From Cyanobium sp. NIES-981 (GTDB taxonomy: Bacteria; Cyanobacteriota; Cyanobacteriia; PCC-6307; Cyanobiaceae), in contig CAMDVN010000011.1 in NCBI GenBank assembly GCA_945877595.1, forward strand, positions 1 to 53,426: a stretch of 53,426 nucleotides of DNA, given 5' to 3'. Shown here piece by piece: positions 46,218 through 53,426 of this stretch. A program made the translations under genes and the position numbers. Positions within the stretch are counted from its first letter, which is position 1; each line of letters opens with the position of its first letter. Below the pieces are notes generated by a model that did not search any database, was not told the origin of the DNA, and saw only the letters and a list, made by a program, of their open reading frames with translations.

Positions 46218-47493
46218 GCCCTACCCCCGCGAAGGCCTACTGCTCGAGGAGGCGCGCCGCCAGGTGCTGGCTGCCCTGCCCCAGGCCTTGGCAACGCCCG
46301 ACGCCGAAGGCGTCGATGCCGAGCTGTTGCCCCTGGTGGCCTGTGGCGGGCGTGTGTGTGCCGCTCCGGTGCTCGCCAGCGAAGCGGTTCCCGGTTTTCG
46401 CGCCTCGATCATGGATGGCTACGCCCTTGCAGACACCGTGTTGCCGGAGCCCGGTCAGCGCTGGAGCCTGGTGGGTCGTTCGGCTCCCGGGGCGCCCTAT
46501 GGGGGCCGGCTGCAGGCGGGTGAGGCGATTCGCATCCTCACCGGTGCTCCCCTGCCGCCTGGGGCAACGCGGGTGCTGCCCCAGGAGCTGGTTCAACGGC
46601 TTGAATCTGGTTCGGGTCTGGCTTCGTCGCCTCAGCTGGCGCTCAGCAGCGAGGTCGGTGACAACCCGTGGATTCGCGCTGCCGATGAGGAAACGGCTGC
46701 AGGGGCGGTGTTGGCGGCGGCCGGTACCCGTCTTGGGGCCGCTGAGCTGGGCCGCCTGGCCGCCTGCGGGGTTGCCCAGCTATCGGTGCGCCGGCGGCCG
46801 CGCGTCGGCCTGTTGATCACAGGAGACGAATTGGTGCCCGCCGGGGCAGCGCGGGGCCCAGGTCAAATTTGGGAGAGCAACGGAACCCTGCTGGCGGCCC
46901 TGTTGGAACGCCTCGGGTACCCACTGGCCGAGCAGCGGGTGGTGGCCGATGACCCCGTGGCCCTGCGTCAGGCCCTGCTCGATCTGGCTGCCAGCTGTGA
47001 TGTGGTGGTGAGCACTGGCGGCGTGTCGGCCGGCGACACCGACTGGATCCGGCCCCTGCTGGCGGAGCTGGGCAACGTGGCGTTCTGGAAACTCTTTCTC
47101 AAGCCCGGCCGGCCATTTGCCTTTGGCCAGCTGCAGGGGGTGCCGTTCTTTGGGCTGCCGGGCAATCCCGTGGCGGCAGCGATCACGGCGTTGCAGTTGC
47201 TCTGGCCGGCTTTGCAGCAGCTTGAGGGGGCGCCGGTGCAGGTGCTGCCGCGGCTCCAAGTGCAGCTGGCCGCTGATCTGCGGCGTGGGGCTGGCCGTCC
47301 GGAGCTGGCCCGGGCTCGCCTGGCCGTGGATGCCGAGGGCAGGTTGTTGGCCCACTGTGATGGCAGCCAGGCCTCCTCGCGCATCGGTTCGCTGGCCGGT
47401 GCCGACCTGCTGTTGGAGATCCCGGCTGAGCTGGGTGCTCTGCCGGCCGGGACCCCCCTGTGGGCCCAGCTGATGCGGCTGCCGATCTTCTGA
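46210..47493 (+). CDS. moeA: Molybdopterin molybdenumtransferase
   Basis: Inserts molybdate into adenylated molybdopterin. 427 residues from ATG 46210. Motifs are [78 protein letters not shown] and [20 protein letters not shown]. The last carries the conserved Pro-Gly-Asn of the nucleotide and cofactor site. Second gene of the + strand part of the cluster, followed by a SufU-like gene after 18 bases. Confidence 0.95.
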   Translation: MAEPYPREGLLLEEARRQVLAALPQALATPDAEGVDAELLPLVACGGRVCAAPVLASEAVPGFRASIMDGYALADTVLPEPGQRWSLVGRSAPGAPYGGRLQAGEAIRILTGAPLPPGATRVLPQELVQRLESGSGLASSPQLALSSEVGDNPWIRAADEETAAGAVLAAAGTRLGAAELGRLAACGVAQLSVRRRPRVGLLITGDELVPAGAARGPGQIWESNGTLLAALLERLGYPLAEQRVVADDPVALRQALLDLAASCDVVVSTGGVSAGDTDWIRPLLAELGNVAFWKLFLKPGRPFAFGQLQGVPFFGLPGNPVAAAITALQLLWPALQQLEGAPVQVLPRLQVQLAADLRRGAGRPELARARLAVDAEGRLLAHCDGSQASSRIGSLAGADLLLEIPAELGALPAGTPLWAQLMRLPIF

Positions 47494-47511
47494 GTCGAAG
47501 TGGGGGACGTC

Positions 47512-47979
47512 ATGGCTGGGGATCAACAGGCTCCGAGGGATCCGCGCCAGCGCGATCGCCAGCTGATCGTGGAGCGGGCGCGTCGGCCCCGCCACGGGGG
47601 TGTGCTCGAGCCGGCCGATGCCACAGCTACGGCCCAGAACCCCAGCTGCGGCGATCGGGTGACCCTGACCCTGCGCCTCAGCCCCGATCGCCAACAGCTG
47701 GAGGCGGTGCGCTGTTTGACCCGTGGCTGTGTGCTCTGCACGGCCAGCGCCGATCTGATGGCCGAGGTGGTCAGTGGCCGCACTCCCGCCCAGGCCCTGG
47801 AGCTGGGCCAGGGATTTGTGGCCCTGCTGCAGGGCGCGGCCAGCGCGGCCGCTGCTGACCCCGCCCTTGCGCCGTTGCGCCCTCTGGCTGGGCTCCCGGC
47901 CCGGGCGCGGTGCGCCCTGCTGCCCTGGCAGGCCCTGGCCGAAGCCCTGGCGCTGGATTGTGGGACCGCTCAGCGGTGA
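47512..47979 (+). CDS. SufU/NifU-like iron-sulfur scaffold protein
   Basis: 155 residues. Three cysteine motifs of U-type scaffolds are present: QNPSCGDRVTL (Cys and Asp), RGCVLCTASADLM (with an extra Cys not usual in SufU) and RARCALLPWQAL. Such proteins assemble or carry Fe-S clusters or, in SufU, activate the cysteine desulfurase through zinc. It is 18 bases after moeA and tail-to-tail with xdhC (10-base overlap). That place suggests it serves a molybdo-iron-sulfur enzyme. ATG 47512 is chosen; GTG 47500 adds four residues. Confidence 0.8.
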   Translation: MAGDQQAPRDPRQRDRQLIVERARRPRHGGVLEPADATATAQNPSCGDRVTLTLRLSPDRQQLEAVRCLTRGCVLCTASADLMAEVVSGRTPAQALELGQGFVALLQGAASAAAADPALAPLRPLAGLPARARCALLPWQALAEALALDCGTAQR

Positions 47980-49103
47980 TGAATCGGCTGTTGGCTTTGG
48001 CAAAGCGGGATCCCGCTGCCGCCCTGGCGCAGCATCACCACCTCGGCGAGGATCGCGAGGGCCATGGCTTCGGCAGAGCGCCCGCCCAGATCAAGCCCGA
48101 TCGGTGCCCGCAGCCGGCTGATCTCGGCCCCATTGAGCCCCGCCTGACGCAGGCGCTCCAGGCGGTCGGCGTTGGTGCGCCGTGAGCCCATGGCGCCCAC
48201 ATAGGCGGCTGGGCTGCGCAGGGCCAGGCTTAAAACAGGGATGTCGAATTTGGGGTCGTGGGTCAGCACGGCGATCACCGTGTCGGCGGTGATGGTTTGG
48301 CTGGCGATCCAGGTGTCGGGCCAGTCGCAGACCACCGCATCGGCCATCGGAAAGCGCCGTTCGGTGGCAAACGGGGCCCGAGCATCGACCACCGTGACCC
48401 GGTAGCCCAGCTGCCGGGCCAATTGGGCCAGGGCAGCGCTGCTGTCGATGGCACCCACGATCCAGAAGGGTGGGCGCGGCTGGTGCAGGCGCAGCACCAG
48501 GGGGCTGACATCGGGCAATTCGGCCGGCTCGAGCCAGGCGCGGGCAGGCCATTCAGCGGCCACGCCCGCGGCCGGAGCACCGCTCGGGGCCGTGTTCAGC
48601 CGCGCCCAGGCTCGGTTGGCAGCGGCGTCGAGGCTGGCGCAGCCGAGGCTGCCCGTGGACCCCTGGGGGCTCAGCAGCCGCAGGCCCCCCTGGCCATCGA
48701 AGCGGCTGACCAGCAGGGCCGGCTGGTCGCTGCCAATTGCAGCAGCAAGCGCCGTCAACACTGGCAGGTTGCCGTCTGAGCCAGGCCCGATGGCCTCGAT
48801 CACGACCTCGAGGCTGCCACCACAGGTGAGGCCGATGCTGAAGGGGTCGTCGCTGTCGACCCCGGCGTAGCGGCGTTGCTGGGGCTGGCCGGTGGCGATC
48901 ACGTCGGCCGCGGCTGCCAACAGATCGGCTTCGACGCAACCGCCGCTCACCGCTCCCACCACCGCGCCATCGGCGCGCAGCAACAGGCTGGCACCGGGGG
49001 GCCGGGGGGTTGAGCCCTCGATCTGCACCACGGTGGCCAAAGCCACGGTTTCGCCGGCCAGCACGGCCTGCTGCAGCTCCTGCCAGAGCAGCGTGCTGAC
49101 CAT
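47970..49103 (-). CDS. xdhC: XdhC/CoxI family molybdenum-cofactor chaperone
   Basis: 377 residues from ATG 49103. The XdhC N-domain carries VALATVVQIEGSTPRPPGAS and VGAVSGGCVEADLL; the C-terminal Rossmann part has PPFWIVGAIDSSAALAQLAR, VIAVLTHDPKFDIPVL and PAAYVGAMGSRRTNADRLER. XdhC proteins bind molybdenum cofactor, help its sulfuration and deliver it to xanthine-dehydrogenase-family enzymes. Its presence implies such an enzyme in this genome, which is not in the window. Divergent from moaB. Confidence 0.88.
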   Translation of the reverse strand: MVSTLLWQELQQAVLAGETVALATVVQIEGSTPRPPGASLLLRADGAVVGAVSGGCVEADLLAAAADVIATGQPQQRRYAGVDSDDPFSIGLTCGGSLEVVIEAIGPGSDGNLPVLTALAAAIGSDQPALLVSRFDGQGGLRLLSPQGSTGSLGCASLDAAANRAWARLNTAPSGAPAAGVAAEWPARAWLEPAELPDVSPLVLRLHQPRPPFWIVGAIDSSAALAQLARQLGYRVTVVDARAPFATERRFPMADAVVCDWPDTWIASQTITADTVIAVLTHDPKFDIPVLSLALRSPAAYVGAMGSRRTNADRLERLRQAGLNGAEISRLRAPIGLDLGGRSAEAMALAILAEVVMLRQGGSGIPLCQSQQPIHHR

Positions 49104-49148
49104 GGCGATCAACTCGACAACAATGACTGCAGCGTATCGGGTTGTTTT

Positions 49149-49700
49149 GTGACTCTGGCCATTGCCCTGCTGACCATCTCCGACACCCGCAGCCTGGCCG
49201 ACGACCGCAGCGGCGATGCCCTGCAGCAACGGCTCGCGTTGGCTGGTCATCAACTCCAGGACCGCACCCTGGTGCCCGACAACCGCTACCGCATTCGTGC
49301 CGAGATCAGCCGCTGGATCGCTGATCCGGCCGTGCAGGTGGTGATCACCAGTGGCGGCACCGGCCTGACCGGCAGGGATGGCACGCCCGAGGCCGTGGCC
49401 CCCCTGCTCGACAAAACGATCGAGGGCTTTGGGGAGCTGTTTCGGGTGCTGTCGTTCGAGACGATTGGCACCAGCACCCTGCAGAGCCGCTGCTTGGCCG
49501 GTGTGGCCAATGGCACGGTGATCTTTGTGCTGCCGGGATCCCTCGATGCAGTCCAGACCGCCTGGGACCGGTTGATCCGGGCCCAGCTCGATGAAACCAC
49601 CCGCCCCTGCAACCTCGTGCAGCTGCTACCGCGGCTCACGGAACCCGCCGACCACAGTGCTGGAGGCCAGGCTGGCGTCAACGCCCCGGCCCTGGGGTGA
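49149..49700 (+). CDS. moaB: Molybdenum cofactor biosynthesis protein B
   Basis: MoaB/Mog family, adenylation of molybdopterin. 183 residues from GTG 49149. IALLTISDTRSLADDRSGD, VQVVITSGGTGLTGRDGTPE and ELFRVLSFETIGTSTLQSR match the family, including the Gly-rich TSGGTG loop. Divergent from xdhC, so their shared 45-base gap holds both promoters or both are read through. Convergent with the mocA-like gene, eight bases apart. Confidence 0.93.
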   Translation: MTLAIALLTISDTRSLADDRSGDALQQRLALAGHQLQDRTLVPDNRYRIRAEISRWIADPAVQVVITSGGTGLTGRDGTPEAVAPLLDKTIEGFGELFRVLSFETIGTSTLQSRCLAGVANGTVIFVLPGSLDAVQTAWDRLIRAQLDETTRPCNLVQLLPRLTEPADHSAGGQAGVNAPALG

Positions 49701-49708
49701 GCAGCGCT

Positions 49709-50317
49709 TCAGCGGGTTGCAGCGGGTTGGTGATCCAGGTCGGCTCCGCTGGCCAGCTTGTCGAGCGGTACGAGGCGGGCCCCGTGGCGCTGGAGATACT
49801 GGCGCGCTCCGCAATCGCCGCTGAGCTCGGCGATTAAGGCGGGCCAGTGCTGTTCGGCGATCAGCACCGGATGCCCCTGCTGCCCTGCGTAACTGGCCGC
49901 CACCAGATCATCGGGCTCGCGGCAGAGGCGCCGCACCGCTGCCGGGGTGAGGCCGGGCAGGTCCACCAGGGTGATCAGCGCCCGGCGGGCTTGGGGATGG
50001 TGGTGGGCGCTGGGCGGTTCTGTTAACGATTCTGCTAAGAGGTGTTGCAGGCCCCAGCGCAGCGAGCTGCCCATGCCACTGGGCCAGTGGGGATTGACAC
50101 TCACCGTGGCATCAGGCACAGCTCCGACCCAGGCGCCCAACACCACCAACACCCGTTGGCAGCCGCCTTGTCGCAGCACCCGCACCGCCCGATCAACCAG
50201 CCGCTCCCCATCGATCAGCACCGGAGCCTTGGGTCTGCCGAAGCGGCGGCCTGCGCCGGCGGCCAGCACCACGCCCAGCTGCTGCCAAGCGGGCTGAGGG
50301 GTGAGTTCGATGGCCAT
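49709..50317 (-). CDS. MocA-like molybdenum cofactor cytidylyltransferase
   Basis: 202 residues. The N-terminal nucleotide-binding loop VVLAAGAGRRFGRPKAPV and the later LITLVDLPGLTPAAVRRL (metal-binding Asp) and GHPVLI are those of the MobA/MocA group. It matches MocA rather than MobA in the Arg-Phe-Gly-Arg-Pro-Lys loop; MocA makes the cytosine dinucleotide cofactor used by xanthine-dehydrogenase-family enzymes. A separate MobA is at 52450. It lies ten bases downstream of moaA on the same strand. Confidence 0.85.
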   Translation of the reverse strand: MAIELTPQPAWQQLGVVLAAGAGRRFGRPKAPVLIDGERLVDRAVRVLRQGGCQRVLVVLGAWVGAVPDATVSVNPHWPSGMGSSLRWGLQHLLAESLTEPPSAHHHPQARRALITLVDLPGLTPAAVRRLCREPDDLVAASYAGQQGHPVLIAEQHWPALIAELSGDCGARQYLQRHGARLVPLDKLASGADLDHQPAATR

Positions 50318-50327
50318 GGTGACGTCC

Positions 50328-51422
50328 CTAGCCGCCTAGGTAGGCCATCTCGGCCCTGCGGTGCGGGGCCAGCTCGGGGTTGGCCATGGCGCGGATCGAC
50401 TGGCGCTCTTCGCTGTAGCGGTCGCCGCGGTTGCGCCACAGTGACGTGAGTTGATTGGTCAGGTCGTGCTGAGAGCTGCTCTGCTGGAGCCAGGGCCGCA
50501 GATCGAGCCCCGTGCCGGGGGCAGCAAAGAGGCAGGTGTAGGCGATGCCGTCGGCGGTGACCCTGAGGCGGTTGCAGTCGCCGCAGAAGGGTGCGCTCAC
50601 TGAGGCCACCACTGCGATCGTTCCAGCCCCATCGCGGAAGCGCCAGCGGCCGGCGGTGCCATTGGGATCACGACCCAGGGGGTCCATGGGCCAGCGGCGG
50701 CCAATTCGTTCCACCATCTCGGCCGCGCTGATCACGGCGTCGTTGTGCCAACCATTGCGGTTGCCCACATCCATGAACTCGATCAGGCGCAGCTCCATCC
50801 CACGGTTGCGGGCCAACTCGGCCAGGGGCAGCAGCTGGTCGTCGTTTTGGCCCCGTTGGATCACGGCGTTGAGTTTCAGGCGCCCTTGGGCTGGATCGAA
50901 GCCGGCTTTGCGGGCATGGTCGAGAGCCGCCAGCACCTTGCTGAGCAGGGCTGCGCCGCGGGCCTCAAGCTGGGCCGAATCTCCAGGGACGGGATCCCCA
51001 GGGCGACTGCCCAGACCAGCCATCTGGGCCACGCTGGTGCCGTTGGCACCGTCGAGGCTCAGGGTGAGGCGATCGAGCCCCGCCTGCTTCAGGCGCTGGG
51101 CGCGCTCGAAGCTCAGCAAGCTGCCGTTGCTGGTCAGCGCAATGTCCCGCAGCCCACGGTGCCGCAGGGGCTGCACGCTGCTGATGAGGGCCTCGAGTTC
51201 GGGGTTGAGCAGGGGCTCTCCACCGGTCAGCCTCAGGGTGTGCGCGCCAAGATCCACGGCTGCTGCGATCACGGCCAGTCGCTGGTCCAATGACAGCAGC
51301 CCGGCCGGTTCCTGGCCATCGGGAAGGCAGTAGGGGCAGGCCAGATTGCAGCGAGCCGTGAGCGAGAGCCGCAACACACCCAGGGGTCGCTCGAGCCGGT
51401 CGAGGGGCGCAGCTGCTTCCAT
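50328..51422 (-). CDS. moaA: GTP 3',8-cyclase (radical SAM)
   Basis: First enzyme of molybdenum-cofactor synthesis. 364 residues from ATG 51422. The N-terminal [4Fe-4S] motif CNLACPYC is at residues 25-32, LRLTGGEPLLNPELEALI follows, and the C-terminal cluster ligands are in FCGDCNRLRVTADGIAYTC. The last residues are Gly-Gly, needed for activity in known MoaA. The longer frame to 51662 overlaps moaE and is not plausible. It is 25 bases downstream of moaE. Confidence 0.95.
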   Translation of the reverse strand: MEAAAPLDRLERPLGVLRLSLTARCNLACPYCLPDGQEPAGLLSLDQRLAVIAAAVDLGAHTLRLTGGEPLLNPELEALISSVQPLRHRGLRDIALTSNGSLLSFERAQRLKQAGLDRLTLSLDGANGTSVAQMAGLGSRPGDPVPGDSAQLEARGAALLSKVLAALDHARKAGFDPAQGRLKLNAVIQRGQNDDQLLPLAELARNRGMELRLIEFMDVGNRNGWHNDAVISAAEMVERIGRRWPMDPLGRDPNGTAGRWRFRDGAGTIAVVASVSAPFCGDCNRLRVTADGIAYTCLFAAPGTGLDLRPWLQQSSSQHDLTNQLTSLWRNRGDRYSEERQSIRAMANPELAPHRRAEMAYLGG

Positions 51423-51447
51423 ACGGCTCAGACTATGGAGGTTGGCT

Positions 51448-51888
51448 TCAAAGCGGGGTGTTGCCGGTGAGCCAGTGGCTGATCCCATCGGTGCGGCACT
51501 CCCGCTTCCAGAACGGGGCGTCGTGCTTGAGGGCCTCCAGCAGTTCCTGGCAACAGCGCTGGGCCGGCCCGCGGCGATCGGCCCCGATCGCCACCAGCAC
51601 GATCGCCTCGCCGGGCAACACCCGGCCAATGCGGTGATGAACCAGGCAGCTGATCGCCCCATGGCGGCGGCAGCAGCCAGCGGCCAGGTTTTCCAACTGC
51701 TGCTCGGTCATGCCGGGGTAGTGCTCCAGCTCCAGGGCCAGCAGGGCTGCGCCATCGCTCGCTGTGGGCCGCACCCTGCCGATGAACTGGCTTTCGGCGG
51801 CCCCGTTGTGCTGCCAGCGGCTCAGCAGGGTCAGGGGCTCAAAGGCAGCGGGGTGCAAGTTGATCTGCAGCTGGGCCACACGGTCCAT
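51448..51888 (-). CDS. moaE: Molybdopterin synthase catalytic subunit
   Basis: 146 residues. GAAESQFIGRVRPTASDGAA, LELEHYPGMTEQQLENLA, CLVHHRIGRVLPGEAIVLVA and a C-terminal LKHDAPFWKRECRTDG carry the conserved His, Arg and Lys of MoaE. It adds two sulfurs to cyclic pyranopterin using thiocarboxylated MoaD, encoded next upstream. The gap to moaD is filled by a tandem repeat array. Confidence 0.95.
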   Translation of the reverse strand: MDRVAQLQINLHPAAFEPLTLLSRWQHNGAAESQFIGRVRPTASDGAALLALELEHYPGMTEQQLENLAAGCCRRHGAISCLVHHRIGRVLPGEAIVLVAIGADRRGPAQRCCQELLEALKHDAPFWKRECRTDGISHWLTGNTPL

Positions 51889-51899
51889 CAGAGGATCAG

Positions 51900-52005
51900 A
51901 AGTGATTTAGATGAGTGAATCAAAGCAGTGGATAAAAAGAGTGAATGAAAAGAGTGAATTAATGGGGTTGATCAACCAGGTTCATCAATGAAGTTCATTG
52001 ATGAA
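51900..52005. repeat. 13-bp-period tandem repeat array between moaD and moaE
   Basis: Four units from 51913 to 51964 begin GAGTGAAT or a close variant at exact 13-base steps (51913, 51926, 51939, 51952); 51900-51912 may be a decayed fifth. After two bases, three more 13-mers follow at 51967, 51980 and 51993 (GTTGATCAACCAG, GTTCATCAATGAA, GTTCATTGATGAA). The last two are almost inverted copies of each other and can fold into a hairpin. The array is far more AT-rich than the flanking genes. Confidence 0.8.
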
Positions 52006-52010
52006 GTGTC

Positions 52011-52286
52011 TTAGCCGCCGCTGATCGGTGGCAGGAAGGCCAGCTCATCGCCGGCTTGCAGCGCCGTGTCGGCCTCGGCAAATTGGTGGTTGATCGCGAC
52101 GCGCACATCCCCCAGGGCTCCAGGCAGCTGCAGGGTCTCCCACAGGTCGCGGGGGGTGGGAGGAGCGGCCTGTGGGTGTGGGGGGATGTGGTCGTTGAAC
52201 GGCCAATCTCGCTCCGCCCAGCCGGCCTGCTCCCGCAGCGCTGCAAACAGGCGGATGCGGATGGGGGCTGGTGTGTGAAGCGCCAT
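52011..52286 (-). CDS. moaD: Molybdopterin synthase sulfur carrier subunit
   Basis: 91 residues from ATG 52286. Ubiquitin-like fold: IRIRLFAALREQAGW at the start, RVAINHQFAEADTALQAGDE and FLPPISGG with the C-terminal Gly-Gly that is activated by adenylation. The segment between residues about 25 and 45 is longer and more proline-rich than in short MoaD proteins. It lies upstream of moaE on the same strand. Confidence 0.93.
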   Translation of the reverse strand: MALHTPAPIRIRLFAALREQAGWAERDWPFNDHIPPHPQAAPPTPRDLWETLQLPGALGDVRVAINHQFAEADTALQAGDELAFLPPISGG

Positions 52287-52449
52287 GGCGGTCACGCTAG
52301 GAGCCTGTAAATCGAGTCTGGCCTGCCGGGGCTTCGAGACGGTGTTGGGGCTGCAGCTGATCTCCCCCTACCCACAACATGGTGCTATTGGCGGCGCCAT
52401 CTACGCACCTTGCGTTTTGGCTTGGATGGGGCCTATCGAGGGAGGCTCG

Positions 52450-53199
52450 CTATGGGGAGGGGCCGTTTCCGCTGCCGACACCGCGCCAGGAGCTGCTGGC
52501 GTTGGTTGAGGCGCTGGGCGAATCGGGTGGCTGATTGGGCTCAGGCCGGTTCACGTTGCGGATGGCACGGGGATCCACTGGCACCGCCAGGCAGGGCAGC
52601 TCCACCAGCCAGCTCTGCAGGCGCCGTTCGCCCCGCTGCACCGCCGCGGCCAGGTGGGTGCGGGTCGGGGCGCTGCTCGGATACAGGCCCAGCAGCGGTT
52701 GCAACCGCCCACCGTCGTGGGCCAGATGGAGCCTGGTGGGCTCCTGGGCTGGCGCTGGATCGGCCGCTGCCGCCAGCAGCGCTCGCAGGGCGGCCAGGCT
52801 GAGATCCGGCATGTCCACTGGGCAGAGCAGCAGCAGCTCGTCGGGGTGCTGCTGCATCAGCCGGTGCAGGGCCAGCAGCGGCCCCTCCCAGGGCGGCGGT
52901 TCGGCCAGGGCCGTCATCGGCGAGCCCTGGGCCAAGGCGAGGGCCATCTCTTCTGCCAGCTCCAGATGGGCCGCATGGCGACTCAGCAGGGTGATCGGCG
53001 TCTCCAGTTGGGCCAGCAGGCGCAAGCTGCGCTCTAGCCAAGTGCCGCCTTCAGGGTGGGGCAGCAGCGCCTTGTCGCGGCCCATGCGCTGGCTTTCGCC
53101 ACCGCTGAGCAGGCAGCAGCGCAGGGGCAGGTGTAGCAAAAGCTGCCAGGCAGGCCCGCACCCATCGGGAGGGTCACGCCGCATGTCCTGTTCATCCAT
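52450..53199 (-). CDS. mobA: Molybdenum cofactor guanylyltransferase (MobA-like)
   Basis: 249 residues from ATG 53199. The nucleotide loop CCLLSGGESQRMGRDKALLP, then LLLCPVDMPDLSLAAL and a C-terminal AIRNVNRPEP are those of MobA, which makes bis-MGD used by nitrate reductase. Presence of both MobA and a MocA-like protein suggests two classes of molybdoenzyme. The last 25 residues (rich in Ser, Pro and Asn) look like an unconserved tail. The frame is open upstream to 53241. Confidence 0.87.
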   Translation of the reverse strand: MDEQDMRRDPPDGCGPAWQLLLHLPLRCCLLSGGESQRMGRDKALLPHPEGGTWLERSLRLLAQLETPITLLSRHAAHLELAEEMALALAQGSPMTALAEPPPWEGPLLALHRLMQQHPDELLLLCPVDMPDLSLAALRALLAAAADPAPAQEPTRLHLAHDGGRLQPLLGLYPSSAPTRTHLAAAVQRGERRLQSWLVELPCLAVPVDPRAIRNVNRPEPNQPPDSPSASTNASSSWRGVGSGNGPSP

Positions 53200-53347
53200 G
53201 GCTTTGCCTCCCCAAACCACGACCTTGCCCGACCAGGCCACGGCCTCAGTCGATCAGGCTCAGGTGGTGCTTGAGGTCCTGCAGATCACCGAGCCGGAGC
53301 GGCCTGCCCTGCCGAAAAGGGTGAGGCTTTGAGCGCCTGGCGGTAGG

Positions 53348-53426
53348 TCAGGGCGCCTCGGCCAGCAGTCCAAACTCCGCCAGGGCTCGCGGCAGGTTGC
53401 GGTGCTCGTGCCCCGGGTGGCTGAGT
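53348..53426 (-). CDS. 3' end of a minus-strand gene, unknown (partial)
   Basis: Twenty-five codons and a stop are visible: LSHPGHEHRNLPRALAEFG then LLAEAP. The segment lies upstream of mobA on the same strand. In marine Synechococcus narB lies near molybdenum-cofactor genes, so a molybdoenzyme is possible, but this tail alone does not show it. Confidence 0.45.
   Translation of the reverse strand, partial: LSHPGHEHRNLPRALAEFGLLAEAP

Noticed and set aside
53198-53332. 44-residue plus-strand frame divergent from mobA
   Set aside because: No family resemblance and no visible ribosome site; it lies in the short gap between two minus-strand genes.

Overview
The window is a high-GC piece of a cyanobacterial chromosome, most likely from a Cyanobium/Synechococcus-type picocyanobacterium. 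The evidence is the photosystem II subunit PsbQ (CyanoQ), a Tic20-family membrane protein, a cyanobacterial sucrose-phosphate synthase, a phytol/polyprenol-kinase-like protein, a DUF3134 protein, a group 2 sigma factor and Nif11-type (prochlorosin-like) leader peptides. Genes are tightly packed on both strands, with many short overlaps and GTG starts.

Positions 1-8000 carry the edge of an unknown gene, an ABC1/UbiB-like kinase, recN, a short-chain dehydrogenase and uvrA. Positions 8000-13200 are an accessory island, clearly more AT-rich in places and sparsely coding. It begins with a second, truncated copy of the uvrA 3' end (7827-8067 repeated at 8840-9079). It holds a small secreted cysteine-containing protein, three apparently intact Nif11-leader RiPP precursors and one broken one (9174-12275), and an unrecognised 347-residue protein on the opposite strand. 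No lanthionine synthetase or peptide transporter is in the window, so any modifying enzyme must act from elsewhere.

Positions 13200-31150 are mostly housekeeping: sucrose-phosphate synthase, an LCP-family envelope protein, purT, mraY, argG, rpsF, a Tic20-family protein, aroE, dnaK with a clear terminator, pstS, a ThiO-like FAD oxidoreductase that needs a one-base correction, psbQ, purU and a B12/radical-SAM protein. PurU releases formate and PurT consumes it.

Positions 31150-45640 carry a VapBC-type toxin-antitoxin pair, acnB, a TMEM175-like channel, a class I DAHP synthase, a phytol-kinase-like protein, a sigma factor, ppk1, an MFS transporter, a YbjQ protein, a LuxR-type regulator and a large GH18 chitinase with a cellulose-binding-like module and no signal peptide. 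Tandem repeats lie between the regulator and the chitinase.

Positions 45700-53426 are a molybdenum-cofactor cluster: moaC, moeA, a SufU-like scaffold, xdhC, moaB, a MocA-like cytidylyltransferase, moaA, moaE, moaD and mobA. The xdhC and mocA genes point to a xanthine-dehydrogenase-family molybdoenzyme somewhere in the genome. A 13-bp-period repeat array fills the moaD-moaE gap. No rRNA, tRNA, CRISPR array or intact insertion sequence was seen.
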